40,391 nt of DNA from assembly GCA_002393725.1 (NCBI GenBank), contig DGTJ01000104.1:1-40391 (forward strand). Direction: 5' to 3'. Below the pieces are notes generated by a model. It was not told where the DNA came from. It did not search any database and was given only the letters and a program-made list of their open reading frames with translations. The translations under genes were made by a program, and so were the position numbers. The DNA is from Prevotella sp. UBA4339. GTDB lineage: Bacteria; Bacteroidota; Bacteroidia; Bacteroidales; Bacteroidaceae. Of the stretch, positions 22,842-32,066 are shown piece after piece. The stretch's first letter is position 1; each line of letters opens with the position of its first letter.

Positions 22842-24323
22842 CTACTTCAGCACGATGTTCACGTTGCTCTTCTTCACATTCTTGTAATTGGTGAACTCCG
22901 CATCCTTCTTGGCAATGATGCGGATGTTCTCCAGTGTGATGTCTTCGATAGGCATCTCGGGCAGGCCATTGAACTCCATAGCACGTCCGGCACCGCTGCA
23001 GACGACATTGCGGATGTCGATATGACGGAATATCGGGGTCTCTTCTGTCACAGGAAGCTTGGTGGTATTGTCAGGATTGTCACCGTCGGCAAGCATCTCT
23101 GCCACCGACTTGCCACCATAGTACATATTGAAAGTAATGGCGTCGGTCTTGATGTCTGTCATTGTGACGTCATTGATGAAAATGTTCTCCACAATGCCAC
23201 CGCGCCCGCGAGTAGACTTGAAACGGAGGCCAACGTCGGTACCCAGGAACTGGCAGTGGCGCACCATGATGTTCTTCACGCCTCCACTCATCTCAGAGCC
23301 TACCACAAAGCCACCATGTCCGGCAAAGACAGTACAACCGTCTACGACCACATTCTCACAGGGGCGGCCACGACGACGTCCGTCGGCATCCTTTCCGCTC
23401 TTGATGCAGATACCGTCATCGCCAGCATCAAACTTTGAATCAACTATCAGGGCATTCTTGCACGACTCAAGGTCGAGTGCATCGCCATTCTGGGCATACG
23501 ACGGATTGCGAGCCAGCACACGGTCGAGAATGATATTCTCACACATCATCGGGTGGATATTCCATGCCGGGGAGTTCTGGAAGATTACGTCCTGCAACAG
23601 CACATTCTTACAGTTGACAAGGCTGATCATCACCGGACGGATGAATCGCTTGATGGCATTCCACTCCTCATCAGTCTGAGCCTTGGGCACATTCATATTG
23701 GCATTCTTCTCAGCATTGGCATAAGCCTGGTTGGGCACCCAGTAGCCCTTCTTCGACTCCACACCACCCGGACGAGACAGCACCTCTTTCCACTGACTGT
23801 CAGTAACCTTTGACTTCTTTACAGGGCGCCAGAACTGCCCATTGCCGTCAATCACGCCCTTACCGGTGATGGAGATATTCTCTGCACCGTTGGCAGTGAG
23901 AGGCGACTGGCATCTGCGAGTATCCAGACCTTCGAATGAAGTAGGAATCACTTTATAAAGCGACTCATCAGGCGAGAACTGAATGACAGCACCCATCTCC
24001 AGATGCAGGTCGATGTTGGACTTAAGCGTGATAGGACCGGTAAACCATACTCCACTCGGCACAATAAGATGACCTCCACCCTGCTCAGAAAGCGCCTGTA
24101 TCGCCTTGGCAAAGGCATCGGTGCAGAGTGTGGTTCCATCACCTACAGCACCAAAGTCACGAAGAGAGACCTTACGGTCAGGAATAACAGGAGCCTTCAC
24201 CTCAGGCATAGCGAAAGGCAGGTCCTTGGTGTACTTACTGTAAGGGTTTCCACCCTTGCAACAGTCCTGAGCCTGAGCTGTCATTGCAACAGCCATCACG
24301 GCAATAAAGATTAGTTGTTTCAT
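22842..24323 (-). CDS. GH28 polygalacturonase, secreted
   Basis: A 493-residue GH28 enzyme that hydrolyses alpha-1,4-galacturonosyl links of pectin. The start at 24323 is chosen: it gives the signal peptide MKQLIFIAVM...AQAQ, while a longer reading from 24377 would begin upstream of the promoter box at 24355-24362. Catalytic signatures: NGDALD (D281) in place of the classic NTD, GDD with D302/D303, GHGG (H336) and R367-x-K369. The fold is a parallel beta-helix. An insert with many Asn and Lys at about 165-225 is typical of bacterial exo-acting members, so a periplasmic exo-galacturonase is likely. It is divergent from the GH3 gene and convergent with the beta-helix lipoprotein gene. Confidence 0.93.
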   Translation of the reverse strand: MKQLIFIAVMAVAMTAQAQDCCKGGNPYSKYTKDLPFAMPEVKAPVIPDRKVSLRDFGAVGDGTTLCTDAFAKAIQALSEQGGGHLIVPSGVWFTGPITLKSNIDLHLEMGAVIQFSPDESLYKVIPTSFEGLDTRRCQSPLTANGAENISITGKGVIDGNGQFWRPVKKSKVTDSQWKEVLSRPGGVESKKGYWVPNQAYANAEKNANMNVPKAQTDEEWNAIKRFIRPVMISLVNCKNVLLQDVIFQNSPAWNIHPMMCENIILDRVLARNPSYAQNGDALDLESCKNALIVDSKFDAGDDGICIKSGKDADGRRRGRPCENVVVDGCTVFAGHGGFVVGSEMSGGVKNIMVRHCQFLGTDVGLRFKSTRGRGGIVENIFINDVTMTDIKTDAITFNMYYGGKSVAEMLADGDNPDNTTKLPVTEETPIFRHIDIRNVVCSGAGRAMEFNGLPEMPIEDITLENIRIIAKKDAEFTNYKNVKKSNVNIVLK

Positions 24324-24354
24324 TGTTTGTAATTTTAAGTTAAGTATTCGTTTG

Positions 24355-24362
24355 CAAAGATA
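24355..24362 (-). promoter_or_regulatory. -7 box for GH28 gene
   Basis: Minus strand TATCTTTG (24362 to 24355), about 32 bases before the ATG at 24323. No -33 box is convincing. Confidence 0.6.
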
Positions 24363-24393
24363 CATAATAAATTTCAAAATACCTCAGTTTTTC

Positions 24394-24424
24394 TTTGTAG
24401 TTTTATAATAATGTTGTATCTTTG
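24394..24424 (+). promoter_or_regulatory. Promoter for GH3 gene
   Basis: TTTG at 24394-24397, a 19-base spacer and TATCTTTG at 24417-24424; the leader is about 15-20 bases to the ATG at 24445. No LacI-type palindrome accompanies it. Confidence 0.75.
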
Positions 24425-24444
24425 CAGCAAAACTAACTACGCAT

Positions 24445-27072
24445 ATGAGAAAACTTGTTTTATCCTTAGTATTAGTATCAGGCTGCCTGGCAACGGGTGT
24501 CAGCCTCAATGCCCAAACCCTGCCCTATCAGAATGCCAGTCTGCCGGCATCGCAGAGAGCCGACGACCTGCTGTCAAGACTGACACTCGAAGAGAAAGTC
24601 AGTCTGATGATGGACACCTCACCAGCCATTCCGCGCCTGGGTATCCCACAGTTCCAGTGGTGGAACGAAGCCCTGCACGGCATCGGGCGCAACGGCTATG
24701 CCACAGTGTTCCCGATAACAATGGCGATGGCTGCGTCATGGGACGACGAGCTGCTGCACAAGGTGTTCACTGCCGTCAGCGACGAGGCCCGCGTAAAGGC
24801 TCAGCAGGCCAAGCGCTCCGGTGACATAAAGCGCTACCAGAGCCTGTCGTTCTGGACTCCTAACATCAATATCTTCCGTGATCCTCGCTGGGGACGCGGA
24901 CAGGAGACCTACGGTGAGGATCCATATCTTACATCGAAGATGGGACTGGCAGTGGTGCGCGGTCTTCAGGGAGTGGGATACCGTGGCGAAGACCTTGGAG
25001 TGAGCAAATACCGCAAGCTGCTGGCCTGCGCAAAGCACTTTGCTGTTCATAGCGGACCAGAGTGGAACCGGCATGAGTTTAATATCGAGAACCTGCCTGA
25101 GCGCGACCTCTGGGAGACATATCTCCCCGCCTTCAAGGCACTGGTGCAGGAGGGCAAGGTGGCAGAAGTGATGTGTGCCTATCAGCGTATCGACGGTCAG
25201 GCATGTTGCGCCCAGACACGGTATGAGCAGCAGATACTGCGCGACGAATGGGGCTTCGACGGCATTATCACTTCCGACTGTGGAGCCATCCGTGACTTCC
25301 TGCCTCGCTGGCATAATGTGGCCAAGGACGGAGCAGAGGCATCGGCAAAGGCCGTCCTCGCCGGTACCGACGTGGAGTGCGGGTCGGAATACAAGAAACT
25401 GCCTGAGGCTGTAAGACGCGGCGACATCAAGGAGGCAGACCTCGACAAGAGCCTACGCAGACTGCTTATCGCCCGCTTCGAACTCGGCGACCTCGACAGT
25501 GACGACCTGAATCCCTGGACAAAGATTCCCGAGAGCGTGGTGGCATCAAAAGAGCACAAGAAGCTGGCTGCACAGATGGCACTGAAGAGCATAGTCCTGT
25601 TGCAGAACAAGAATAGCGTACTGCCACTGGGGAATCCGTTCTGTGCCACATCAGGCTCGGCAACAGACATTGTCGTGATGGGTCCGAATGCCAATGACTC
25701 TGTAATGATGTGGGGCAACTACTCCGGCTATCCTACACGCACCGTCACAGCCCTCGAAGGCATCAGGCAGAAGGTCTGCGAACCTAACAGCAGCGTAAGA
25801 TTCGTACAGGGCTGCGGTCTGACACGTAACGAGTCATTCGAAAGCCGCATCGACGAGATGAAAGACCCGCTGGGCAACAAAGGCATACAGGCCACCTTCT
25901 GGAACAATACCGACATGAAGGGAGCACCGGCAGCAGTAGTCAACCTGCCACAGGCGGTGATGCTGAGCAATGGCGGTAATACCGTCTTTGCACCAGGAGT
26001 GAACCTCGAGAACATCTCAGCACGTCTTGACGGAACTCTCGTGCCCACACGCGACGAGACCCTGCTCTTCGGCATCAGTGGCGACGACAAGGTGCGGCTT
26101 ATCGTCAATGGTGACACCATAGTAGACATCTGGAAGGTGCGCCAGCGCATACAGGGAGGACAGAAGGAGATCAAGGTGGAAGCAGGAAAGCACTACAGGA
26201 TACAGATAGACTACGTACAGGAGGCAGGCTTTGCACTGCTTGCATTCGACGTGCGCAGGAAATATGCTCCAAGCATGGAGGAGCTGTTGGCACAAGTGGG
26301 CAAGACAGAGACGGTAATATTCGTTGGCGGCATCTCTCCCAAGCTCGAAGGCGAGGAGATGAGGGTCAGCGAGCCGGGATTCAAGGGAGGCGACCGCACA
26401 AGCATCGAACTGCCTCAGGCACAGCGTGAAGTGCTAGCAGCACTGCATAAGGCTGGCAAGAAAGTGATCTTCGTCAACTGCTCCGGAGGAGCCATAGCCC
26501 TGACACCAGAACTGGAGTCGTGCGATGCTATAATCCAGTGGTGGTATGCCGGAGAGATGGGTGGAGCAGCACTCACTGAAGTACTCTTCGGTGACGAGGC
26601 TCCAAGCGGGAAGCTGCCAGTGACATTCTATAAGAGCACAGACGAGCTACCCGACTTCCTCGACTACACAATGAAGAATCGCACCTATCGCTACTATACC
26701 GGCGAAGCACTCTTCCCCTTCGGATACGGACTGAGCTATACCACATTCGACATAAGCAGACCTGTATATAAGAACAACAAGATACAGGTACGGGTAAAGA
26801 ACACTGGCGTAAGGAACGGCACTGAGACCGTACAGGTATATATACGTAACATTGCCGACAAGGAAGGTCCGCTGAAGACACTGAAAGCATATAGGAAGGT
26901 GGACCTGCAAGCAGGCGAGTCAAAGACAGTCACTATCGACCTGCCACGCAAGAGCTTCGAAGGCTGGGATGCCAAGACAAACACGATGCGCGTGGTCAGC
27001 GGCAAGTATGAGATCATGGTAGGCAACAGCAGTGCCGACAAAGACCTGAAGAAAATCACAGTGAATATCTAA
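24445..27072 (+). CDS. GH3 glycosidase with PA14 insert (xylosidase-like)
   Basis: An 875-residue GH3 enzyme with a signal peptide ending LNAQ (about residue 24). The N-terminal barrel carries WWNEALHGIGR, PNINIFRDPRWGRGQETYGE and the KHF..HSGPEWNRHEF region; the nucleophile is D278 in TSDCGAI. The SDCGAI form, rather than SDW, is common in beta-xylosidases of this family. A PA14 domain (about 478-607) interrupts the C-terminal alpha/beta domain, and a fibronectin-like domain closes the protein. Prevotella xylosidases with PA14 are known, so removal of xylose from xylogalacturonan or xylan fragments is plausible. An alpha-arabinosidase or beta-glucosidase is the alternative. It has its own promoter and is divergent from the GH28 gene. 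Confidence 0.92.
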   Translation: MRKLVLSLVLVSGCLATGVSLNAQTLPYQNASLPASQRADDLLSRLTLEEKVSLMMDTSPAIPRLGIPQFQWWNEALHGIGRNGYATVFPITMAMAASWDDELLHKVFTAVSDEARVKAQQAKRSGDIKRYQSLSFWTPNINIFRDPRWGRGQETYGEDPYLTSKMGLAVVRGLQGVGYRGEDLGVSKYRKLLACAKHFAVHSGPEWNRHEFNIENLPERDLWETYLPAFKALVQEGKVAEVMCAYQRIDGQACCAQTRYEQQILRDEWGFDGIITSDCGAIRDFLPRWHNVAKDGAEASAKAVLAGTDVECGSEYKKLPEAVRRGDIKEADLDKSLRRLLIARFELGDLDSDDLNPWTKIPESVVASKEHKKLAAQMALKSIVLLQNKNSVLPLGNPFCATSGSATDIVVMGPNANDSVMMWGNYSGYPTRTVTALEGIRQKVCEPNSSVRFVQGCGLTRNESFESRIDEMKDPLGNKGIQATFWNNTDMKGAPAAVVNLPQAVMLSNGGNTVFAPGVNLENISARLDGTLVPTRDETLLFGISGDDKVRLIVNGDTIVDIWKVRQRIQGGQKEIKVEAGKHYRIQIDYVQEAGFALLAFDVRRKYAPSMEELLAQVGKTETVIFVGGISPKLEGEEMRVSEPGFKGGDRTSIELPQAQREVLAALHKAGKKVIFVNCSGGAIALTPELESCDAIIQWWYAGEMGGAALTEVLFGDEAPSGKLPVTFYKSTDELPDFLDYTMKNRTYRYYTGEALFPFGYGLSYTTFDISRPVYKNNKIQVRVKNTGVRNGTETVQVYIRNIADKEGPLKTLKAYRKVDLQAGESKTVTIDLPRKSFEGWDAKTNTMRVVSGKYEIMVGNSSADKDLKKITVNI

Positions 27073-27839
27073 GATACAGCGTCCTCGTGAATACTATCGG
27101 CCATCAGCCGGTAGATTTCACGGGTACGCTCATCTGAGAGCATATCCATCTGCATCTGCATCACTTTCTGATCGTAGCGCACCATGGGGCCCGTCTGGGC
27201 TTCCCTGGGTGACATTACAGTGACCTTACGTGCCGTCTCTGCTATCAGAGGAAGGAAAAGACTGAAGTCTGTCTGCTCTGACTCCAGCACACGCTCTGCC
27301 AGACGATAGCAGTGATTAGTGAAATTGCAGGCAAGCACAGCTGCAAGATGCAGTCGTTTGCGCCGTTCAGAATCGCACTCTACGACATGGTCGGAGATGC
27401 TTTCTGCCAAGATCCGCAACATTCCAAGGGTCTTACTGTCTGAAGCTTCGATGAAACATGGAATCTCACGGAAATCCGCCTTGCGCTGCTTTGAGAAAGT
27501 CTGCATCGGATACAGTACGCCATAATGCGCTGAATAGCCGCCAAGTACACTCATCGGCACACTGCCGGCAGTATGGACAATCAGGCTGTCAGCACGACGC
27601 CTGCCGACAGAAGCAGCAACCTCGCTTATGGCATCGTCCTTCACGGATATGATATACATATCGGCATCACTGCTGATGCTGTCAATATCTGAAGTATAGT
27701 CGCAGCCAAGTAAAGTGGCAAGAGTCTTGGCATGTTCTTCTGTCCTGCTGAATACCTGCACGATTTCCTTGCCGGCATCCTTTAGTGCCAGCGACAGTTG
27801 AGTGGCCAGATTGCCTGAGCCTATGATAACAATTCTCAT
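27069..27839 (-). CDS. Rossmann-fold / DUF2520 oxidoreductase in pantothenate-CoA operon
   Basis: A 256-residue protein. The start at 27839 is chosen because MRIVIIGSGNLATQLSLAL opens directly with the NAD(P)-binding GxGNLA loop and overlaps the coaX stop by 4 bases (27836-27839). A longer reading from 27908 would run 73 bases into coaX. The N-terminal half is a Rossmann domain and the C-terminal half the helical DUF2520 domain (LHLAAVLACNFTNHCYRLAE; GPMVRYD). This build resembles ProC and ketopantoate reductases. It is the last gene after panB, panC, panD, coaBC and coaX, and panE is the one pathway gene missing from the set, so a PanE/PanG-like ketopantoate reductase is a reasonable inference. 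Confidence 0.8.
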   Translation of the reverse strand: MRIVIIGSGNLATQLSLALKDAGKEIVQVFSRTEEHAKTLATLLGCDYTSDIDSISSDADMYIISVKDDAISEVAASVGRRRADSLIVHTAGSVPMSVLGGYSAHYGVLYPMQTFSKQRKADFREIPCFIEASDSKTLGMLRILAESISDHVVECDSERRKRLHLAAVLACNFTNHCYRLAERVLESEQTDFSLFLPLIAETARKVTVMSPREAQTGPMVRYDQKVMQMQMDMLSDERTREIYRLMADSIHEDAVS

Positions 27840-28603
27840 TTGCGATGTGTTGCTTGGAATAGTCCTTTTAGTAACAGATGCTTGTCGAGCACAATCGGAT
27901 GACTGCAATAAGGCACGATGTTCTTTGCCATGCCGCCTGTAGCGACGATATGCACTGACTCAGGGAGTGTCTTCAGCAGTCTGTCTATGAGACCGTCGAT
28001 CATGGAGGCTGTACCGTAGAGGATACCGCTCTGCATGCATTCCAAGGTGTTGCGCCCAATGATATTCCCTGGGGTTCCAAGGCTTACGGACGGCAGTTGC
28101 GAGGCTCTCTGACTCAATGCATTTAGTGATGTCTTCACGCCTGGGATGATAAGTCCACCCTGGAATGTCCTGTTCTCATCGATTATGCCAAAAGTAGTGG
28201 CAGTACCTAAGTCGATTACTATGGCAGGAGCGCCATAGCATGCGACAGCCCCCAATGCATCGGCAAGACGGTCTTTGCCCAACTGCGACGGCGACTCTAT
28301 GTTGATGCTTATAAGTCCCTGAGCATCATCGATACTGAAGAAGTGCGGGTCGATGCCTGTCAGGTCATTGACTGCCTGCGCGACGTCATCGTCAACCTCT
28401 GGAACTACAGATGATATGGTCACACTCTCTACGTCGGCCAGATCAACTCCATATTTCCTTAGTCCCTGTTTCAGTTCGTAGCGGAAGAAACTGACTGTCT
28501 CCTCCTTACGAGTCTTAAAACGCCAATTATCGGTGATATTCCCCTCTTGGTTGGCAATAGCAACCACTACGGTAGAGTTGCCGATGTCGATTAGGATATG
28601 CAT
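27836..28603 (-). CDS. coaX: Type III pantothenate kinase
   Basis: A 255-residue enzyme that phosphorylates pantothenate, the first step of CoA synthesis. The ASKHA-fold signatures are present: LIDIGNSTVVVA (phosphate 1 loop), GKDRLADALGA with the catalytic Asp region, and VIDLGTATTFG. The usual length is about 250. It overlaps coaBC by 13 bases and the DUF2520 gene by 4, so it sits in a tightly coupled operon. Confidence 0.95.
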   Translation of the reverse strand: MHILIDIGNSTVVVAIANQEGNITDNWRFKTRKEETVSFFRYELKQGLRKYGVDLADVESVTISSVVPEVDDDVAQAVNDLTGIDPHFFSIDDAQGLISINIESPSQLGKDRLADALGAVACYGAPAIVIDLGTATTFGIIDENRTFQGGLIIPGVKTSLNALSQRASQLPSVSLGTPGNIIGRNTLECMQSGILYGTASMIDGLIDRLLKTLPESVHIVATGGMAKNIVPYCSHPIVLDKHLLLKGLFQATHRK

Positions 28604-29778
28604 AAGAAACTAAGAATACGGTCAGCTGTTTCTTCCTTAGAACAAAGAGGGAGCTCCTCGATAGCATCTGGAGTGATAAGAGTCACCTTATTCGTATCGA
28701 CGGCGAAGCCTGTCTTGTCACTTGCTATTGAGTTGGCACAAATGAGGTCTGCATGCTTCTTCAGGAGTTTGTCTCGTGAGTTGTCAATAAGGTTCTCCGT
28801 TTCCATGGAGAATCCCACGAGTATCTGTCCTTCGTGCTTGTGCTCTCCAAGCCATCCGAGAATATCCTGCGTACGCTCAAGGCTGACAGACATCTCGCCA
28901 TCCTGCTTCTTGACTTTCTGTGCAGAATATTCTGAGGGCCGGTAGTCAGCCACTGCACTGCACATTATTATAATATCACTCTCGTCACTGCGACTGCTTA
29001 CTGCCTCAAACATCTCCTGGGCACTTCTCACATCGACCTTATCAATACCGGCGAAAGGCAAAATGCTTACTGGTCCGGAGACGAGAGTCACCTCGGCCCC
29101 ACGCAGTACGGCCATCTTTGCAATAGCATACCCCATCTTGCCTGACGAATGATTAGTGATAAAGCGCACTGGGTCAATCGCTTCCTGAGTCGGTCCTGCC
29201 GTTACAAGTATCCTCTTGCCCCTCAGGTCTTTCTCCTTAGCCAGATGCAGCAGGATATGCTCCAGCAATGTATCCTCAGAAGGCATCTTTCCGCTGCCAG
29301 TGTCACCACATGCCAGACGACCCACGGCAGGTTGGATAATGTGATAGCCGTAGTGCTCCAGTTTCTTCAGATTATCCTGCAGGATTGCATTTTCCCACAT
29401 GCCCGTATTCATGGCTGGAGCAAAGACTACTGGAGCCTTCGTAGCCATGATGGTAGTGGTGAGCATGTCATCACAGATACCACCGGCCACCTTGCCGATT
29501 ACATTGGCAGTACATGGAGCGACCATGAAGAGGTCGGCTGATTTTGCCAGCGATACGTGTTTTACGTCAAAGCTGAAGTTACGGTCGAAGGTGTCGACGA
29601 TGCATTTGTTGTCAGTGATTGTCTCAAAGGTCAGCGGCGTGATAAACTTCGCGGCGTTCTGCGTCATTATCACGTGAACATCGGCATTCAGCTTTACCAG
29701 CATTGATGCAAGATTGGCTATCTTGTAGGCAGCGATGCTTCCTGTGACACCTAATACGATGGTCTTTCCTGTAAGCAT
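28591..29778 (-). CDS. coaBC: Phosphopantothenoylcysteine synthetase/decarboxylase
   Basis: A 395-residue bifunctional enzyme converting 4'-phosphopantothenate plus cysteine to 4'-phosphopantetheine. The N-terminal CoaC flavoprotein part has GVTGSIAAYK, the VAPCTANVIGK loop and FAPAMNTGMW (the PAMNxxMW motif). The C-terminal CoaB part has ITAGPT-like TAGPTQEAIDPVRFITN and SSGKMGYAIA. It follows panD by 19 bases and overlaps coaX by 13. Confidence 0.95.
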   Translation of the reverse strand: MLTGKTIVLGVTGSIAAYKIANLASMLVKLNADVHVIMTQNAAKFITPLTFETITDNKCIVDTFDRNFSFDVKHVSLAKSADLFMVAPCTANVIGKVAGGICDDMLTTTIMATKAPVVFAPAMNTGMWENAILQDNLKKLEHYGYHIIQPAVGRLACGDTGSGKMPSEDTLLEHILLHLAKEKDLRGKRILVTAGPTQEAIDPVRFITNHSSGKMGYAIAKMAVLRGAEVTLVSGPVSILPFAGIDKVDVRSAQEMFEAVSSRSDESDIIIMCSAVADYRPSEYSAQKVKKQDGEMSVSLERTQDILGWLGEHKHEGQILVGFSMETENLIDNSRDKLLKKHADLICANSIASDKTGFAVDTNKVTLITPDAIEELPLCSKEETADRILSFLCIS

Positions 29779-29797
29779 GTCGATTATCTTTTGATGT

Positions 29798-30187
29798 TTA
29801 CTGATCTGTCAGCAACCCATGCTTCTCGTAGCTTGCCCTACGGGAGATTTTGTTCTTATCGTCAACGAACAGCACGGTTGGCTTATGGCACTTTGCCTCT
29901 TCTGGAGTCATCTGGGCATAAGCCATTATTATCACCTTGTCGCCCACGTTGACACACTTTGCAGCAGCCCCGTTCAGACAGATGATGCCGGAACCTGCCT
30001 CGCCTGCAATGACATAAGTCTCAAAGCGGTTGCCGTTGTCGATGTCTGCTATAGCCACCTGCTCGTATTCCAGGATGCCTGACTCGTAGAGCAGTTCCGA
30101 ATCGATGGTGATGCTGCCCACATAGTCGAGGTCGGCTTGCGTCACTGTAGCACGGTGGATTTTTGCCTTAAGCAGAGTTAATTCCAT
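29798..30187 (-). CDS. panD: Aspartate 1-decarboxylase
   Basis: A 129-residue proenzyme that makes beta-alanine. The self-cleavage site G24-S25 (YVGSIT), Lys9, Arg54, Thr57 and Tyr58 are all in the expected places; cleavage yields the pyruvoyl cofactor at Ser25. It lies 10 bases after panC. Confidence 0.96.
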   Translation of the reverse strand: MELTLLKAKIHRATVTQADLDYVGSITIDSELLYESGILEYEQVAIADIDNGNRFETYVIAGEAGSGIICLNGAAAKCVNVGDKVIIMAYAQMTPEEAKCHKPTVLFVDDKNKISRRASYEKHGLLTDQ

Positions 30188-30197
30188 TTCACAGCGG

Positions 30198-31043
30198 TTA
30201 TTTGTTTATGATGAAATTGTCGATAAGTCGTGTCTTTCCGATGTACACGGCGATTGCCACAAGAGTCTCACCCTCTATCACGGGTGTGCGCTGTATGTTC
30301 TCGAAGTCTACCACCTCTACATAGTCGATGCGTGCAAGTGGCTCTGTCTGCAGGTTCTCGCGGATGATGTCGATAACTTTCTGAGAATCGCGCTCCCCCT
30401 GCTCTATAGCCTCCTGGCCCTTTTTCAGACTCTGCGAGAGAATCAGTGCAGCCTTGCGCTCCTCCGGGTTAAGATATGTGTTACGGCTCGACTTCGCCAG
30501 TCCGTCAGCCTCACGCACGATAGGACATGCCACTATCTCGACAGGGAAGTTCAGGTCACGGACGAAGCGCTTCACCGTTGCCAGCTGCTGGGCATCCTTC
30601 TGTCCGAAGTATGCACGGTCAGGGGTGACGATGTTGAACAGCTTGCCCACCACCGTACAAACTCCACGGAAGTGCACAGGGCGCACGGCTCCACAGAGCA
30701 GTTCCGTGGTCTCTGTCGTATCGATGAATGATGTAAAGTGTCCTGGATACATTTCCTCTGGCTCCGGGTTGAAGATCAGGTCTCCACCAGACTCCTCCAC
30801 AGCCTTCATGTCACGGTTGAGGTCACGGGGATAGGCCTCCAGGTCTTCATTCGGGCCGAACTGTATGGGATTGACAAACACAGACACTACAGTGCGGTCG
30901 TTCTGACTTGCCGACTTGCGAATGAGGCTCTTATGCCCCTCATGCAGGAATCCCATCGTTGGCACAAAACCTACGGTAAGGCCTTCCTTCTTCCAGGCCG
31001 ATACTATATCCCTTACTTCTTTTACAGTCTTTACTACCTTCAT
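30198..31043 (-). CDS. panC: Pantothenate synthetase
   Basis: A 281-residue enzyme joining pantoate and beta-alanine using ATP. The HIGH-like VPTMGFLHEGH loop, FGPNEDLEAYPR, YFGQKDAQQLA and KSSRNTYL motifs are all present. It overlaps panB by 4 bases (31040-31043). Confidence 0.96.
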   Translation of the reverse strand: MKVVKTVKEVRDIVSAWKKEGLTVGFVPTMGFLHEGHKSLIRKSASQNDRTVVSVFVNPIQFGPNEDLEAYPRDLNRDMKAVEESGGDLIFNPEPEEMYPGHFTSFIDTTETTELLCGAVRPVHFRGVCTVVGKLFNIVTPDRAYFGQKDAQQLATVKRFVRDLNFPVEIVACPIVREADGLAKSSRNTYLNPEERKAALILSQSLKKGQEAIEQGERDSQKVIDIIRENLQTEPLARIDYVEVVDFENIQRTPVIEGETLVAIAVYIGKTRLIDNFIINK

Positions 31044-31912
31044 ATTCTTATCTCCTTTATTCTTCTTCTGATTCCTTCTGAGTCCTTTAACTCCTTCATC
31101 ACCTCCTCGCTAATAGCAAAAGTATGCTCTTCTCCTGGGAAGGTGCGCTGCGCACAGTCCTCCTTGTACTGCTTGAATGCCTCGAGCATCACATCATGCA
31201 GGTTGGCATACTTCTTGGAGAACTTCGGCGTAAAGCCACCGGAGAATCCCAGCATGTCCTGATATACCAGCACCTGGCCGTCGCAGCCATTACCAGCACC
31301 TATGCCTATAGTAAGAGCCTTAGTCTGAGAGGTGATCATCGTGGCAAGATCGGCAGGCACACACTCCAGGGTGATGGCGAAGGCACCAGCCTCCTCTACT
31401 GCCTGAGCATCGTGGAGAAGCTTTCTTGCCTGCTCCAACGACTTGCCCTGCACCTTATAGCCACCCATCATATTCACCGACTGAGGTGTCAGGCCGATAT
31501 GTGCTACAACAGGGATGCCAGCATCGACGATAGCCCTGATACGGTCGGCATATTCCACGCCACCCTCCAGCTTCACTGCATTACAGTTCGTCTCCTTCAT
31601 TATGCGGCCAGCATTGCGCACTGCATCTTCCACTGATGCCTGATACGACATAAACGGCATATCGATAACCACAAAAGCATTCTTGACGCCACGACATACA
31701 GCCTTACCGTGATGAATCATATCTTCTACGGTTACAGCCAGTGTATTTTCGTAGCCTAACATGACGTTCCCTAAGGAATCGCCAACGAGAATCATATCAA
31801 CACCTGCCTCGTCGATTGTAGAAGCAGTATGGAAATCATAGGCCGTCAGCATGCTCACAGGGAGTTTGCCTTTACGGTCCATCAAGTCAAAAACAGATAT
31901 CCTCATTTTCAA
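31040..31912 (-). CDS. panB: 3-methyl-2-oxobutanoate hydroxymethyltransferase
   Basis: A 290-residue TIM-barrel enzyme forming ketopantoate. Signatures include MLTAYDFHTA, ILVGDSLGNVMLGY, HIGLTPQ and AITLECVP. It is the first gene of the operon, with a well-formed promoter at 31942-31972 and a leader of about 30 bases. The C-terminal EEVMKELKDSEGIRRRIKEI tail is highly charged and slightly longer than in E. coli. Confidence 0.96.
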   Translation of the reverse strand: MKMRISVFDLMDRKGKLPVSMLTAYDFHTASTIDEAGVDMILVGDSLGNVMLGYENTLAVTVEDMIHHGKAVCRGVKNAFVVIDMPFMSYQASVEDAVRNAGRIMKETNCNAVKLEGGVEYADRIRAIVDAGIPVVAHIGLTPQSVNMMGGYKVQGKSLEQARKLLHDAQAVEEAGAFAITLECVPADLATMITSQTKALTIGIGAGNGCDGQVLVYQDMLGFSGGFTPKFSKKYANLHDVMLEAFKQYKEDCAQRTFPGEEHTFAISEEVMKELKDSEGIRRRIKEIRI

Positions 31913-31941
31913 ATTGGTTGAACAACAATTTTTTCGGGGTG

Positions 31942-31972
31942 CAAAGGTACACTATATTTCCGAAACGACAAA
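31942..31972 (-). promoter_or_regulatory. Promoter of pantothenate-CoA operon
   Basis: The minus strand has TTTG (31972-31969), a 19-base spacer and TACCTTTG (31949-31942), an excellent match to the consensus. Confidence 0.8.
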
Positions 31973-32022
31973 GGAAAAAGAAAATAATCAGCTAAAAACT
32001 ATGCTTTCTTTACCTTTTTTAG

Positions 32023-32030
32023 TACCTTTG
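32023..32030 (+). promoter_or_regulatory. -7 box for alpha/beta hydrolase gene
   Basis: TACCTTTG at 32023-32030, about 36 bases before the ATG at 32067; no clear -33 box. It is divergent from the panB promoter. Confidence 0.65.
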
Positions 32031-32066
32031 CAAGCAGAAATTGCAACAAAGACAAATACTTAGCTT

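Noticed and set aside
24347..24360. CGTTTGCAAAG near the GH28 promoter as a third LacI site
   Set aside because: Only a half-site without dyad symmetry, and it overlaps the -7 box in a position unlike the two good sites.
24324..24377. 18 extra N-terminal residues for the GH28 enzyme
   Set aside because: They lie across and upstream of the promoter box at 24355-24362 and spoil the signal peptide.
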